41,581 bases of DNA from JBBQYA01 sp038209155 (GCA_038209155.1 JBBQYA010000014.1:1-41581); one strand, 5' to 3'; counted from the first letter of the stretch, positions 1 to 8,659 are shown. Notes: generated from the letters alone by a model not told the origin. Program-made: numbers and translations.

Positions 1-678
1 TTATTAGTTGCTGGATTTTATTTTGTTAGCAATCAAAAATCAAAATCGGAATTAGCAAAATCTGAAACTAAAATTGAGAAAAACAGAACCGAAAAAACTA
101 AGAATAATTTAAATTTTATTGATAAAAAAGATTCTATAGAATTACTAAAAAATGATTTAGATAGATTAAAAGTGAGAATCAATTCTGAAATTAAATCTAA
201 TACTGATTTAAATATTTTAGCTAATAACAACTCTAAAAGTGAAAAAAATACGAAATCAAATTTTAGGAATAACTCCAATAAAATTAAACTTAATCCTAAC
301 GAACAAAAACTAACAATAGAAGATGAAGTTCAAATTGCAAATAATATTAATTTGCAATTTACAGATGAAGTTTTAATTGTAGAAAACGAAAAACAATTAG
401 AACCTGAAACTCCAAAATTGAGTAAAATTAATAAAGAGTTGATTGTAAGCATAAGTGAAAGTGTTATTTCTAAAACCACACCTACTGAACTTAATAATTC
501 ATTATTGGGCAATAAAACAAGCATTTTGAATCTTGCAGATGCTGCTAACTATGTTGCCGGCAGAATTGACAAAAGAGAAGAAAAGTTTTTTAGTATTAAT
601 AAAAATGCTGGCCAAAACGAAGGATACTCTTACCAATTAGACTTAGGATTATTTAAAATAAAAAAATCAAGAAATTAA
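1..678 (+). CDS. Hypothetical membrane-anchored protein, 5' end outside window
   Basis: The frame is open from the first base, so the gene starts upstream of the window; about 225 codons are visible. The visible part begins with a hydrophobic stretch (LLVAGFYFV), probably the end of one membrane helix, followed by a long Lys/Asn/Glu-rich, low-complexity region that looks disordered. Single-pass proteins with a disordered tail directly before an outer-membrane beta-barrel gene are common in Bacteroidota, sometimes behind an ECF sigma gene, so an anti-sigma-like or scaffold role is possible, but nothing in this sequence proves it. The beta-barrel gene at 759 follows on the same strand 80 bp later, so the two are probably co-transcribed. 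No family recognised. Confidence 0.6.
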   Translation, partial: LLVAGFYFVSNQKSKSELAKSETKIEKNRTEKTKNNLNFIDKKDSIELLKNDLDRLKVRINSEIKSNTDLNILANNNSKSEKNTKSNFRNNSNKIKLNPNEQKLTIEDEVQIANNINLQFTDEVLIVENEKQLEPETPKLSKINKELIVSISESVISKTTPTELNNSLLGNKTSILNLADAANYVAGRIDKREEKFFSINKNAGQNEGYSYQLDLGLFKIKKSRN

Positions 679-758
679 TATAAATCATTATGAAAAACGG
701 ATTAAAAAACAAAAATGAATTTTTTAAAAATTATTTAACCAACAAAACTCAAAACTCA

Positions 759-1751
759 ATGAAAACTCTAAAACAAATTACCTTAATAGTATTATTGGTC
801 TTCTGCGGAAGTCAATCATTTTCTCAAAAAGTAAAATTTTTATCTACAGGAGTTAAAAACACTGAAGTAACAATTCAGAAAGCACTTGTAAAAACTTCAG
901 TAGGTTTAAAGAATCCCCAAAATTCTATATTAAATGTAAATTATACTGAATGGAAATTAGATTCCACAAAAGCAAGTGATACTACTATTCGCAGAAATGA
1001 TACGACAGAGATTAAAATAGGAAAAACTAGAATAGTGGTAATTGGAGATTCAAAAGTCGATAAAATTTATACCGATGAGGATTCAACAGATTCCAATAAA
1101 AATTCCATTTCAATAGGTAAAAAATCAAATAAGTATGAAAAATCATACTTTGGAGCAGATTTTGGTTTTACTTCGTATTTAGACGATGGAAGTTTTTCAC
1201 TTTCTAATCCTAATAAAGATTTAGGATTAAAGGCTGCAAAATCTTCACATTTTGCTTTTGTGTATCATAAGAAAATTAATTTGATCAACAAGCAATTAAA
1301 CTTCATTCCAGGAATAGGTTTCTCATGGTACAATTATAGATTTAAAAATGATATTACTCCAATCACGGACACAACAAATTTCTCTTGGAAACCAGAAGGA
1401 AGTTTAAATTTTAGTAAGAATAAATTGACTGCTACTTATCTTGAAGTGCCATTACTATTACAATTTCAAGCGAAATCTAATAAAAGCAATAAAGAGGGAT
1501 TTAGAATTGCAGCAGGTATGGAGTTTGGATATTTACTTGGTGGAAAATCAAAACAAAAAAGTGATGCCAACGGAAAGCAAAAACAAAGAGATGATTTTAA
1601 TTTACAACAATTCAGATATGGTGCAGTAGCAAGAATTGCTTATCACGGATTCTCAATCTATGGAAAATATGCGCTGAATAATTTATTTAATGATAGCGAT
1701 CCAATAAAATTAACTCCAGTGTCATTTGGTATCTCATTCGGAAGTTTCTAA
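759..1751 (+). CDS. Outer-membrane beta-barrel protein
   Basis: Predicted 330-residue exported protein. The frame is open from 690, but the Met at 759 starts a classic signal peptide (MKTLKQITLIVLLVFCGSQS, then FSQ), so I place the start there. After a Lys/Thr-rich segment of about 110 residues, the C-terminal half alternates aromatic and polar residues in short strands (YFGADFGFTSYLDD, FIPGIGFSWYNYRF, LEVPLLLQFQ, FRIAAGMEFGYLLGG) and ends in Phe. This is the pattern of small Bacteroidota outer-membrane barrels (PorT/OMP_b-brl type). Cargo or ligand is unknown. It sits behind the partial membrane protein and is followed at once by a strong hairpin terminator, so it closes that transcription unit. 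Confidence 0.75.
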   Translation: MKTLKQITLIVLLVFCGSQSFSQKVKFLSTGVKNTEVTIQKALVKTSVGLKNPQNSILNVNYTEWKLDSTKASDTTIRRNDTTEIKIGKTRIVVIGDSKVDKIYTDEDSTDSNKNSISIGKKSNKYEKSYFGADFGFTSYLDDGSFSLSNPNKDLGLKAAKSSHFAFVYHKKINLINKQLNFIPGIGFSWYNYRFKNDITPITDTTNFSWKPEGSLNFSKNKLTATYLEVPLLLQFQAKSNKSNKEGFRIAAGMEFGYLLGGKSKQKSDANGKQKQRDDFNLQQFRYGAVARIAYHGFSIYGKYALNNLFNDSDPIKLTPVSFGISFGSF

Positions 1752-1772
1752 GCGTGTTTAAATGTTAAGAGT

Positions 1773-1804
1773 AAAGGGAACATAAAAATATGTTCCCTTT
1801 TTTA
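1773..1804 (+). terminator. Rho-independent terminator after beta-barrel gene
   Basis: A perfect 12-bp stem (1773-1784 with 1789-1800) with an AAAA loop, running into a T tract, 21 bp after the stop codon at 1751. It separates the beta-barrel gene from the T9SS cargo gene at 1832. Confidence 0.85.
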
Positions 1805-1831
1805 TCTTTATGAAAAATAAAATCTAATTAA

Positions 1832-2782
1832 ATGAAAAAACTTTCCTTATTTCTGTTACTAATTATTAGTTACATTGGTTCTTTTGCTCAAGTTAATGGA
1901 GGTTTTGAACAATGGAATAGCTTTTTTCCAATATTCAGTTTTCAAGAACCGAATGGATATGTAAGTACAAACTTTGTATTTATTATAAATCAAAGTAGTG
2001 CAAGACAAAATGTTTTTAGAAGCACAACGCGTAAGTCAGGAAGTTTTGCTGCACGATTAGAATCTTATGCAATAAATCCGACCGATACTGTTGGAGTACC
2101 GGGTGCTATGTTTACAGGATCAGTAAATATTTTAACTCAAGAAATTAAAACTGGTTTTGCTTTTACAGGAAGACCAGCAGAACTTCGTGGTTTTTATAAA
2201 TATTCGTTGACAAATGCTCCAGACTCTGGTTTGATATCGGTTATTTTTACGAAATTTAATGCCACTTTAGGTCGTTCAATACCAGTAGGTGGTGGAGTAA
2301 AAAGTTTTAGTGTTGCGTCTGCTTTTACTGCCTTTTCAATACCCATTTCTTTTACTTCACAAGATTCTCCTGATTCTTCTATTATTGTTGTAAGTACCAC
2401 TTCAGCATTTACAAATTTATTAGATACTGCTTCTTTATTTTCAGCTCCTTTGGGTGTAGAAATGTCTGTAGATGATTTAGGATTTTTCGGAACTAGCGGT
2501 TTACAGCGTATAGATGATTTATTATCTAATTCTAAATTATATCCGAATCCAGTTTTCAATAATCAATTTTCTGTAAGTTATGAATTAAAAAAATCAGCTT
2601 TTGTTAAATTACTTATTTATAATGATTTAGGTCAATTGATTCAGCAAAAAGAAGTTAAAAATACTGCTGGAAATCAAGTAATGAATACAGAATTAATAGA
2701 TACTAAATCAGGTTTGTATTTCTATCAATTAAATGCTGGTGATCAAATACTTAAAGGTAAATTTACAATTTTAAATGATTGA
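1832..2782 (+). CDS. Secreted protein with type IX secretion C-terminal sorting domain
   Basis: A 316-residue exported protein. The N-terminus is a signal peptide (MKKLSLFLLLIISYIGSFAQ). The last ~80 residues match a type A T9SS sorting domain (Por_Secre_tail): LYPNPVFNNQFSV, then a Lys-leading strand (VKLLIYNDLGQLI) and a final GLYFYQL...GKFTIL strand. Known T9SS biology predicts Sec export, passage through the outer-membrane T9SS, and removal of the tail with surface anchoring or release. The middle (about residues 25-230) resembles the PCMD/glycan-binding beta-sandwich found in similar Bacteroidota proteins (NGGFEQW near the start, VDDLGFFG near the end), but no catalytic motif is visible. 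PorQ of the same export system is encoded at 25.4 kb. Function of the cargo domain is unknown. Confidence 0.8.
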   Translation: MKKLSLFLLLIISYIGSFAQVNGGFEQWNSFFPIFSFQEPNGYVSTNFVFIINQSSARQNVFRSTTRKSGSFAARLESYAINPTDTVGVPGAMFTGSVNILTQEIKTGFAFTGRPAELRGFYKYSLTNAPDSGLISVIFTKFNATLGRSIPVGGGVKSFSVASAFTAFSIPISFTSQDSPDSSIIVVSTTSAFTNLLDTASLFSAPLGVEMSVDDLGFFGTSGLQRIDDLLSNSKLYPNPVFNNQFSVSYELKKSAFVKLLIYNDLGQLIQQKEVKNTAGNQVMNTELIDTKSGLYFYQLNAGDQILKGKFTILND

Positions 2783-2962
2783 CTTTAGAATATGTTAAAT
2801 TAAATTTATTTTTAAGAAATAAATCTAATATTTATATTTTTTACCTGACTTTTAACTTTTTCTTTTTACTGAAAAAGTAGTGTAAAGTTGAAAATTTATT
2901 AAGGTTTTTAAGAATAGTTTTGCGATCTGAAACTTGTAAAAGTTTCACTTAAAATAAATCAT

Positions 2963-2997
2963 AAAAAAACCCATCTGAATTTTTCAGATGGGTTTTA
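2963..2997. terminator. Bidirectional hairpin terminator
   Basis: A perfect 14-bp stem (2966-2979 with 2983-2996) with a TTT loop, A-rich on the left and T-rich on the right. It lies between the convergent T9SS cargo gene (+) and atpC (-). The A tract on the left is a U tract for the minus strand, so it mainly ends the atpDC transcript but could serve both. Confidence 0.8.
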
Positions 2998-3013
2998 ATT
3001 AAATTTAAAGTAG

Positions 3014-3259
3014 TTAATTACTTATTCCCTCGGCTAATAGGGTTATTTTATTTTTCAATACTTCTATTACGCCTCCATTAATCATAAAGGTTTCTATTCC
3101 AGTTTTGGACTTGATTTTCACTTTTCCTTTTTCCAAAGTAGAAATGATAGCTGCATGGTTTTTCAAGATTTCAAAGGATCCAGAAGTACCAGGCACTTGC
3201 ACTGAAACTACTTCTCCTGAATATATTTTTTTATCCGGAGTTAATATATCTAAAGTCAT
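3014..3259 (-). CDS. atpC: ATP synthase F1 subunit epsilon
   Basis: An 81-residue protein matching the N-terminal beta-sandwich domain of F1 epsilon (LDILTPDKKIYSGEVVSVQVPGT, GSFEILKNHAAIISTLEKG, INGGVIEVLKN). It lacks the C-terminal two-helix inhibitory domain of the ~135-residue E. coli protein; short epsilon subunits of this size are usual in Bacteroidota, so this is not a truncation. It links gamma to the c-ring in the central stalk. It lies 29 bp behind atpD and ends in front of a strong terminator, so atpD-atpC is a two-gene operon. Confidence 0.92.
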   Translation of the reverse strand: MTLDILTPDKKIYSGEVVSVQVPGTSGSFEILKNHAAIISTLEKGKVKIKSKTGIETFMINGGVIEVLKNKITLLAEGISN

Positions 3260-3288
3260 GGATGTATTTATAAACTGTTTTTTAAATA

Positions 3289-4791
3289 TTAGGCTTCTGC
3301 TAAAAGTTTCTTACCTTTTTCAATCGCATCTTCAATAGTTCCAACTAAGTTGAATGAAGCCTCAGGATATTCATCTACTTCACCATCCATAATCATGTTA
3401 AAACCTTTGATTGTATCTTTAATGTCAACTAAAACACCTTTTAATCCCGTGAATTGTTCTGCAACAAAAAATGGTTGAGAAAGGAAACGTTGAACTCTTC
3501 TTGCACGGCCTACTACCAATTTGTCCTCTTCAGAAAGTTCATCCATTCCTAAAATTGCGATAATATCTTGTAATTCTTTATATCGTTGCAAAATTTCTTT
3601 CACACGTTGTGCAGTTCTGTAATGTTCAACTCCTAAAACTGTTTCGTTCAAAATTCTAGAGGTAGAATCCAAAGGATCTACTGCTGGGTAAATTCCTAAT
3701 TCCGCAATTTTACGGGAAAGAACAGTAGTTGCATCTAAATGGGCAAATGTGGTAGCTGGAGCTGGATCTGTTAAATCATCCGCTGGAACATAAACTGCTT
3801 GAACCGACGTAATTGAACCTCTTTTAGTAGAAGTAATTCTCTCTTGCATCAATCCCATTTCTGTAGCTAAAGTAGGCTGATAACCAACCGCTGAAGGCAT
3901 TCTACCTAATAATGCAGAAACTTCTGAACCTGCTTGAGTAAATCGGAAAATATTATCAATAAAAAATAATATATCTCTACCGCCACTTTGCTCATCTCCA
4001 TCTCTAAAATATTCAGCAACCGTCAAACCGGAAAGTGCAACTCTTGCACGTGCTCCAGGAGGCTCATTCATTTGGCCAAAAACTAAGGTTGCTTTTGATT
4101 CTTTTAATTTTTCCAAATCTACTTTAGAAAGATCCCATCCTCCTTGTTCCATCGAATGGTTAAATTCTTCACCGTAATTAATTACGCCAGATTCTAAAAA
4201 TTCTCTTAACAAATCGTTTCCTTCACGTGTACGCTCACCCACACCAGCAAAAACCGATAAACCTTCATATGCTTTTGCTATATTGTTTACCAATTCCATA
4301 ATTAAAACTGTTTTACCAACTCCTGCTCCACCAAACAATCCAATTTTTCCACCTTTTGCGTATGGTTCTAAAAGATCTATAACTTTAATTCCAGTGAATA
4401 AAACTTCGTTTTCAGTAGATAAGTCTTCAAAACGTGGTGCTTTCCTATGAATGGAATAACCACCCTCATTAGAAACGGAATTAATTCCGTCAATAGCCTC
4501 ACCAACTACATTAAACAATCGACCTTTAATTTTATCACCAATTGGCATTTTAATCGGATTTCCTGAATCGACAACATCCATTCCACGAACTAAACCATCG
4601 GTTGAATCCATTGCTATCGTTCGCACTCGGTCTTCACCTAAATGTTGTTGACATTCAAGGATTATTTTTTGTCCGTTTTCTTTGGTTACAACCAATGCGT
4701 CCAAAATATTAGGCAATTTGGCGTTAGCATCGACAAAACTTACATCGACTACTGGACCAATGATCTGGGCTATTTTTCCAATGTTTGGCAT
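3289..4791 (-). CDS. atpD: ATP synthase F1 subunit beta
   Basis: Catalytic subunit of F-type ATP synthase, 500 residues. Visible hallmarks are the P-loop GGAGVGKT at residues 154-161, the GERTREGNDL motif, the Walker B-side strand ILFFIDNIFRFTQAGSEVSA, and the LGRMPSAVGYQPTLATEMG region. It forms the alpha3beta3 head at the inner membrane. In Bacteroidota atpD and atpC commonly sit together away from the other atp genes, and no other ATP synthase genes are visible here. A near-consensus Bacteroidota promoter lies about 65 bp upstream. Confidence 0.97.
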   Translation of the reverse strand: MPNIGKIAQIIGPVVDVSFVDANAKLPNILDALVVTKENGQKIILECQQHLGEDRVRTIAMDSTDGLVRGMDVVDSGNPIKMPIGDKIKGRLFNVVGEAIDGINSVSNEGGYSIHRKAPRFEDLSTENEVLFTGIKVIDLLEPYAKGGKIGLFGGAGVGKTVLIMELVNNIAKAYEGLSVFAGVGERTREGNDLLREFLESGVINYGEEFNHSMEQGGWDLSKVDLEKLKESKATLVFGQMNEPPGARARVALSGLTVAEYFRDGDEQSGGRDILFFIDNIFRFTQAGSEVSALLGRMPSAVGYQPTLATEMGLMQERITSTKRGSITSVQAVYVPADDLTDPAPATTFAHLDATTVLSRKIAELGIYPAVDPLDSTSRILNETVLGVEHYRTAQRVKEILQRYKELQDIIAILGMDELSEEDKLVVGRARRVQRFLSQPFFVAEQFTGLKGVLVDIKDTIKGFNMIMDGEVDEYPEASFNLVGTIEDAIEKGKKLLAEA

Positions 4792-4857
4792 AAATATGTT
4801 TAAAATTAATGGTTAATCGCCTTTTTTCTAATCATTAAGGCATTTTTGTTAATGTTG

Positions 4858-4887
4858 CAAAGTTAATTTTAATAAGGAATTCAGCAA
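4858..4887 (-). promoter_or_regulatory. Bacteroidota-type promoter of atpDC
   Basis: On the minus strand TTG (4887-4885) is followed after 19 nt by TAACTTTG (4865-4858), matching the TTG / TAnnTTTG consensus of the primary Bacteroidota sigma factor. The implied 5' UTR is about 60 nt. The rest of the 369-bp gap 4792-5160 is AT-rich and, apart from the terminator at 5088, shows nothing I can name. Confidence 0.65.
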
Positions 4888-5087
4888 GCTATTTTTTTAT
4901 TTGTTGATAGATTTTTTAATTTTTTCTTTTCACTTATTTATTTTGATGTTTTTTTTCTCTTTAATGGCTTTCAAAACGTAATGTTGGATTGATTTACAGA
5001 AAGAAAAAAGGAAAATTTAAGAATAAAAAATTCACTTTTGTTCAGTATAATCCATTTTTAAAAAAATTGTCTGTTAAATATTATGTC

Positions 5088-5121
5088 AAAAAAAAAGCAT
5101 CACGAAGGATGCTTTTTTTTA
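5088..5121 (-). terminator. Terminator after porin-like gene
   Basis: A short GC stem GCATC/GATGC (5097-5101 with 5108-5112) extended by A8-T8 pairing, with a 6-nt loop. It lies about 40 bp after the stop of the minus-strand gene at 5161. The A tract on the plus strand supplies the U tract. Confidence 0.75.
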
Positions 5122-5160
5122 ATTAAAAATAGATTAAATTAAAACTGACAATTTTTTTAA

Positions 5161-5721
5161 TTAGAATTTAAAGGAAGCTCCAAGTGTTAAGAATGAAATT
5201 CCGTAGCCAACTTCTCCAAAACCTGCAACTTTTTCATTAAAATAATAACGAGCTCCTACATGACCACCAACTAATACTCCACCATCACTTGCAGCGGAAA
5301 TAGTTGGGCCTGTGTAGTTTGCAGGTTCTTTTACAGTGACAGTTGCCACATTATAACCAAGCATTAAACCAGCATAAGGGTCTAATTTTTCTGATGTAGC
5401 AAAATGGTAAGAACCTCTAGCACCAAATGTGATATAAGAATAGCTGAATTTGTATTCTCCACCAAATGTTGGAAATTTATAGCTTGAACCAGCAATTCCA
5501 GCAAAACCTCCCACACTTATTTGGTCTGTAATACCCACTTCTAAACTTGCACCAATAGGAGGAATGGTATTGGTATAGCCACTTCCACCTAAATTACTTC
5601 CAATACCTAAACCGATATTCAGCATTTTGTCACCTTCTTGATAAGCTTGAGCATTAGCAGAGGCAAAAGAAACAGTCAGCAATGCGACTGAACTAATAAA
5701 ATTAATAAAGAATTTTTTCAT
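5161..5721 (-). CDS. Porin-family outer-membrane beta-barrel protein
   Basis: A 186-residue exported protein with a clear signal peptide (MKKFFINFISSVALLTVSFA, then SANAQA). The mature part is Gly/aromatic-rich with alternating strands: MLNIGLGIGSNLGG, PPIGASLEVGITDQISVGGFAGIAG, YSYITFGARGSYHF, LDPYAGLMLGYNVATV, GARYYFNEKVAGFGEVGYG. It ends in FKF, a typical outer-membrane C-terminus. This is the OmpW/OmpA-like eight-strand 'outer membrane beta-barrel' type, very common in Bacteroidota. Transport or adhesion role cannot be told from sequence. It has its own terminator; the 109-bp upstream gap carries two short inverted repeats but no convincing promoter box. Confidence 0.75.
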   Translation of the reverse strand: MKKFFINFISSVALLTVSFASANAQAYQEGDKMLNIGLGIGSNLGGSGYTNTIPPIGASLEVGITDQISVGGFAGIAGSSYKFPTFGGEYKFSYSYITFGARGSYHFATSEKLDPYAGLMLGYNVATVTVKEPANYTGPTISAASDGGVLVGGHVGARYYFNEKVAGFGEVGYGISFLTLGASFKF

Positions 5722-5765
5722 AAGATGTTTTTCTTACAAAAGAAGAATAACCTTATAAAAAGTGC

Positions 5766-5785
5766 AATACCGAATGAATGGTATT
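5766..5785. promoter_or_regulatory. Inverted repeat upstream of porin-like gene
   Basis: AATACC and GGTATT flank an 8-nt spacer about 45-65 bp upstream of the porin-like start codon. A second inverted repeat, AACTATT/AATAGTT (5809-5828), lies next to the stop of the aldose-epimerase-like gene and lacks a U tract on the minus strand. Either could be an operator or an mRNA hairpin; no function is shown. Confidence 0.25.
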
Positions 5786-5830
5786 TTATTTCAGTGGCAA
5801 CGCGTACTAACTATTCTTATTAATAGTTTT

Positions 5831-6697
5831 TTAAAAAAACTCAATGGAATAACTGCATGAAAAGGATTCATTAGCTGCTAATTTTTGGATTCCTTCTTTT
5901 TGGTTTATATCTTTTATAGAATTTTGAGAATCGGTAATACCGTTCCAAGGTTCTAAGCAAACAAATTCTGCATTATTTTTACTCCAAATACCAAAATAGG
6001 GGAAATTTTGAAATTTAAATTTAATTCCATGTTTATGATTTGGATTACGAATACTAATTTCTTGTGATTTTAAATTTTTAAGAACTATGGCATCCGAAGC
6101 AAATAAACTATGATTTAAATGTAATTTTTGATCTGCAAGCGGTATTGTTTTTTGTTTACCAGAAAGTAAACCTTCTTCCAAAAGCCATTGGTTTATTGCA
6201 TCTTCACTATCAAATTCTAAATAATAATTTTCATACCTTTCATCTTTAAATAATGGCATTCTAAAGGCGGGATGAGCTCCAATAGAAAATGGCATTTCTT
6301 TATTTTCTAAATTCAAAACTTCGTATTTAACAGATAATGTTTTCTTATTTATCGAATAATAAATTAATAATTCAAATTTAAAAGGATACATTTTCAAGGT
6401 GGTTTTATTCCATTTTAAGAGAAAAACTAAAGAATTTTCTGTTTTTCCAATCAAATTAAAATTAGAATCTCTAGCGAAACCATGTTGGGAAAGTGAATAT
6501 TCTTTTTTTTCGTAGGTATAGGTGCTGTCTTTTAATTTTCCAACGATTGGAAAAAGAATAGGCGCATGTCTGCCCCAAATACTTGGATCTGCTTGCCAAA
6601 TATATTCCAGACCGGTTTTAGATTTTACACTTGAAATCTCTGCTCCATGCGTCTGTATTTCTATAGATAATTCTTTTGAATTGAGATGATTTATCAT
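5831..6697 (-). CDS. Aldose 1-epimerase family protein (LacX/YeaD-like)
   Basis: A 288-residue cytoplasmic protein with no signal peptide, of the galactose-mutarotase-like fold. Motifs seen are HAPILFPIVGKL, the active-site-region QHGFARD, GAHPAFRMPLF with the conserved His, and CLEPWNGITDS near the end; this pattern fits the LacX-like branch of aldose 1-epimerases. Family members interconvert anomers of aldoses or act on hexose phosphates; the sugar cannot be inferred. Its start codon overlaps the stop of the copper-monooxygenase gene by 4 nt (ATGA), so it is translationally coupled and the last gene of that operon. The metabolic link between the two is unclear. Confidence 0.85.
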   Translation of the reverse strand: MINHLNSKELSIEIQTHGAEISSVKSKTGLEYIWQADPSIWGRHAPILFPIVGKLKDSTYTYEKKEYSLSQHGFARDSNFNLIGKTENSLVFLLKWNKTTLKMYPFKFELLIYYSINKKTLSVKYEVLNLENKEMPFSIGAHPAFRMPLFKDERYENYYLEFDSEDAINQWLLEEGLLSGKQKTIPLADQKLHLNHSLFASDAIVLKNLKSQEISIRNPNHKHGIKFKFQNFPYFGIWSKNNAEFVCLEPWNGITDSQNSIKDINQKEGIQKLAANESFSCSYSIEFF

Positions 6698-8079
6698 TTG
6701 TTGTTTTCCAATACTATATTTTCATCACCATTCTTGTAAGGCATGTAGGTAATTATAAATTGTAGCATTTCGTCAGTAGATTTCATGCTGCCTTCTTTTT
6801 CTTCTATTAATTGAGGTGGATCAAAGGGATTATCCTCATTCTGTAAAGTATTATCATAACTTGCTTCCACTCGAATGATAGAACCTTTGGGTATTTTCAG
6901 CATTTTTTTATAAGTATAAAAATATTGCCATCGAAAATCCCAATCTTTTATTTGTATTAATGGTATAATTATTCCTTCAGGAGTAGTTGCAAATGCTTTG
7001 AAAGTTTTACCTATTCTGTGCATATGAGGATTTATCGTTAAAATTGAAATATCTAATGGAACCCCTAACTCTGTCACAAACGATTTTTTTGTATTAGCTG
7101 GTATACTTAATTTCGGAATTATTTCAGAAACTCCATACGTTCCCATCTGGATTTCAGCAGTTCTTCTAACAGGTGCTTTATTATCAAAATAAATATTAAA
7201 GTACGAGTTTTCCACAACATCTTTTGTAGAAGGTCCAAGATGTAAGTCTCTAAGTATTAAAACGCCTTGTTTTCTTAATTTAAAACCTCCAATACCGTCT
7301 GGATATCTTGCAGCAAACACACCTGGAAGGTAATTGGACACCGAAGGGGTAAGCAATGGATAAGTTCCATCATCGTACAGAACACCTAATTTTTTATATA
7401 GTTCTTTGTCATTATCGCTCTCGCTATTTAAAATAAAAGGTTCTTTATACATCTTCGAAGAAGCAATTTTTTCATATTGTATGATAGAGCCATTCATGTG
7501 GTGAAGTAATTTTTTTTGATCGGGTACAAATTCAATGAATTTCACAAATGTATCTTTTTCCATTGTATAAGGTATCTTTACGATATAAAAATTTTCTTTT
7601 CTGTCTCCTTTTATGAAAATAGGTTTTTGCATACGTAATACCATGTCTGGTTTTCCAAACTTTTTGAACTTTGAAAATATTGGTATAGAGGGTTTCAAAG
7701 AGTTATCGCCTTCTTTTTTACCTTGATCTACCCATTTAGCAATTAAATTTATTTGCTCTTGGGTTAAAACTCTTTCATCGCAAAAACTAGTATAAGTGGG
7801 ATCTGCTGGCCAAGGCGGCATATACCTATCTGCTGTAACTTGCTTAATCATTCTTGATCTCTTAGCTACATCCTTATAGGTTTCTAAAACAAATGGACCT
7901 ACTTCTCCTTTTCGATGGCATGGTGTACAATTTGTGTGAATAATTTGCGCAATGTCCTGATTGAAAGTTATTTCTCTGTTTGATATTTCGGACTTCTTTG
8001 CTTTTTTTGTTATCAAAAAATAAAAAATTGATGAAATAAGTATGATAAAACCAAAATAATTAAGAATTTTTTTATTCAT
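6694..8079 (-). CDS. Cytochrome c / copper type II monooxygenase-like fusion protein
   Basis: A 461-residue protein with an N-terminal membrane anchor (about residues 7-23), so the rest is probably periplasmic. A cytochrome c domain follows: haem motif CTPCH at 51-55, with Met87 in RYMPPWPADP as probable axial ligand. The remaining ~300 residues match the copper type II ascorbate-dependent monooxygenase (PHM/DBM-like) fold: paired His193-His194 (LLHHMNGSI), His280 (LILRDLHLGPST), His352-x-His354 (NPHMHRIGK) and Met438 (STDEML). These six are the expected ligands of the two copper sites, so the enzyme looks intact. Substrate unknown. It starts 4 nt after the redoxin lipoprotein gene and overlaps the epimerase-like gene. 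The domain order suggests electrons from the haem domain rather than from ascorbate, which is inference. Confidence 0.82.
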   Translation of the reverse strand: MNKKILNYFGFIILISSIFYFLITKKAKKSEISNREITFNQDIAQIIHTNCTPCHRKGEVGPFVLETYKDVAKRSRMIKQVTADRYMPPWPADPTYTSFCDERVLTQEQINLIAKWVDQGKKEGDNSLKPSIPIFSKFKKFGKPDMVLRMQKPIFIKGDRKENFYIVKIPYTMEKDTFVKFIEFVPDQKKLLHHMNGSIIQYEKIASSKMYKEPFILNSESDNDKELYKKLGVLYDDGTYPLLTPSVSNYLPGVFAARYPDGIGGFKLRKQGVLILRDLHLGPSTKDVVENSYFNIYFDNKAPVRRTAEIQMGTYGVSEIIPKLSIPANTKKSFVTELGVPLDISILTINPHMHRIGKTFKAFATTPEGIIIPLIQIKDWDFRWQYFYTYKKMLKIPKGSIIRVEASYDNTLQNEDNPFDPPQLIEEKEGSMKSTDEMLQFIITYMPYKNGDENIVLENNK

Positions 8080-8083
8080 GCAT

Positions 8084-8647
8084 TTATTCTATTAAACAAC
8101 CAATTGCTTTTGTGTTTTTAACTAAAATATTTTCTCCTTTTTCAATCGCTTTCAGCGCATCTATTAAATAAAATTTACTTGGAGCAGGTTTTTTTCTTCC
8201 TAAAGCCATGGACCAGTTGTCAATCGATCCCTGATAAACTACTTTTCCATTAGAATTTAATACAATTACTTCAGGTGTAACAGTTATATTATATTTATTT
8301 GCAAGTATATTAATAGAATCACTTAAAATTTCAATATTTATTTTTTCTGATTGAATAAAAATCATTTTTTCAGATTCTGTGTGATATTTTCCTGTAAATA
8401 CTCCGATCATCTTAAAATTCTTTTTAGAAAAGTTGTTTCTTAAATCAGAAATTGTTTTTGAATACTGGATACAAAGTGGACAAGTAGGAGAAAGAAAAAA
8501 TAAAACGGTGGATTGATTTTTTTGGATTTCTTTTAAAGAAAGTAAGGAGTCAATATCAGCTTGTTTTTGCTTTTCAACTATTCCTTGGCAGGAATAAAAA
8601 AAAGCCAAAGTTAGGCTATAAAGAAACAATTTAAACGTTTTTATCAT
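8084..8647 (-). CDS. Redoxin/thioredoxin-fold lipoprotein
   Basis: A 187-residue protein with a lipoprotein signal peptide: hydrophobic segment, then lipobox FYSC with acylated Cys20. The thioredoxin-like fold shows the redox pair C56-P-L-C59 (FFLSPTCPLCIQYSK) and the cis-Pro region ITVTPEVIVL. The C-terminus carries an ALGRKKPAPSKFYLIDAL segment and a final KAIGCLIE, a tail I know from redoxins encoded next to haem/copper oxidases. First gene of a three-gene operon with the copper monooxygenase-like protein, so a role in copper delivery (SCO-like) or in keeping its cysteines or haem motif reduced is plausible. A TACTTTTG box ends 5 nt before the start codon, suggesting a nearly leaderless mRNA. 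Confidence 0.8.
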   Translation of the reverse strand: MIKTFKLFLYSLTLAFFYSCQGIVEKQKQADIDSLLSLKEIQKNQSTVLFFLSPTCPLCIQYSKTISDLRNNFSKKNFKMIGVFTGKYHTESEKMIFIQSEKINIEILSDSINILANKYNITVTPEVIVLNSNGKVVYQGSIDNWSMALGRKKPAPSKFYLIDALKAIEKGENILVKNTKAIGCLIE

Positions 8648-8651
8648 TCCT

Positions 8652-8659
8652 CAAAAGTA
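8652..8659 (-). promoter_or_regulatory. -7 box for the redoxin/copper-monooxygenase operon
   Basis: TACTTTTG on the minus strand matches TAnnTTTG. It is only 4 nt from the start codon at 8647, so transcription would begin at or next to the ATG. No clear -33 TTG is visible. It is divergent from the dnaE promoter. Confidence 0.5.

Noticed and set aside
172..678. Start of the first gene at the GTG at 172
   Set aside because: The same frame is open from base 1 and begins with a hydrophobic segment, so the gene extends beyond the window and this GTG is an internal Val.
2855..2878. ACTTTTTC/GAAAAAGT inverted repeat as terminator of the T9SS cargo gene
   Set aside because: No T tract follows, and a much stronger hairpin lies at 2966-2996.
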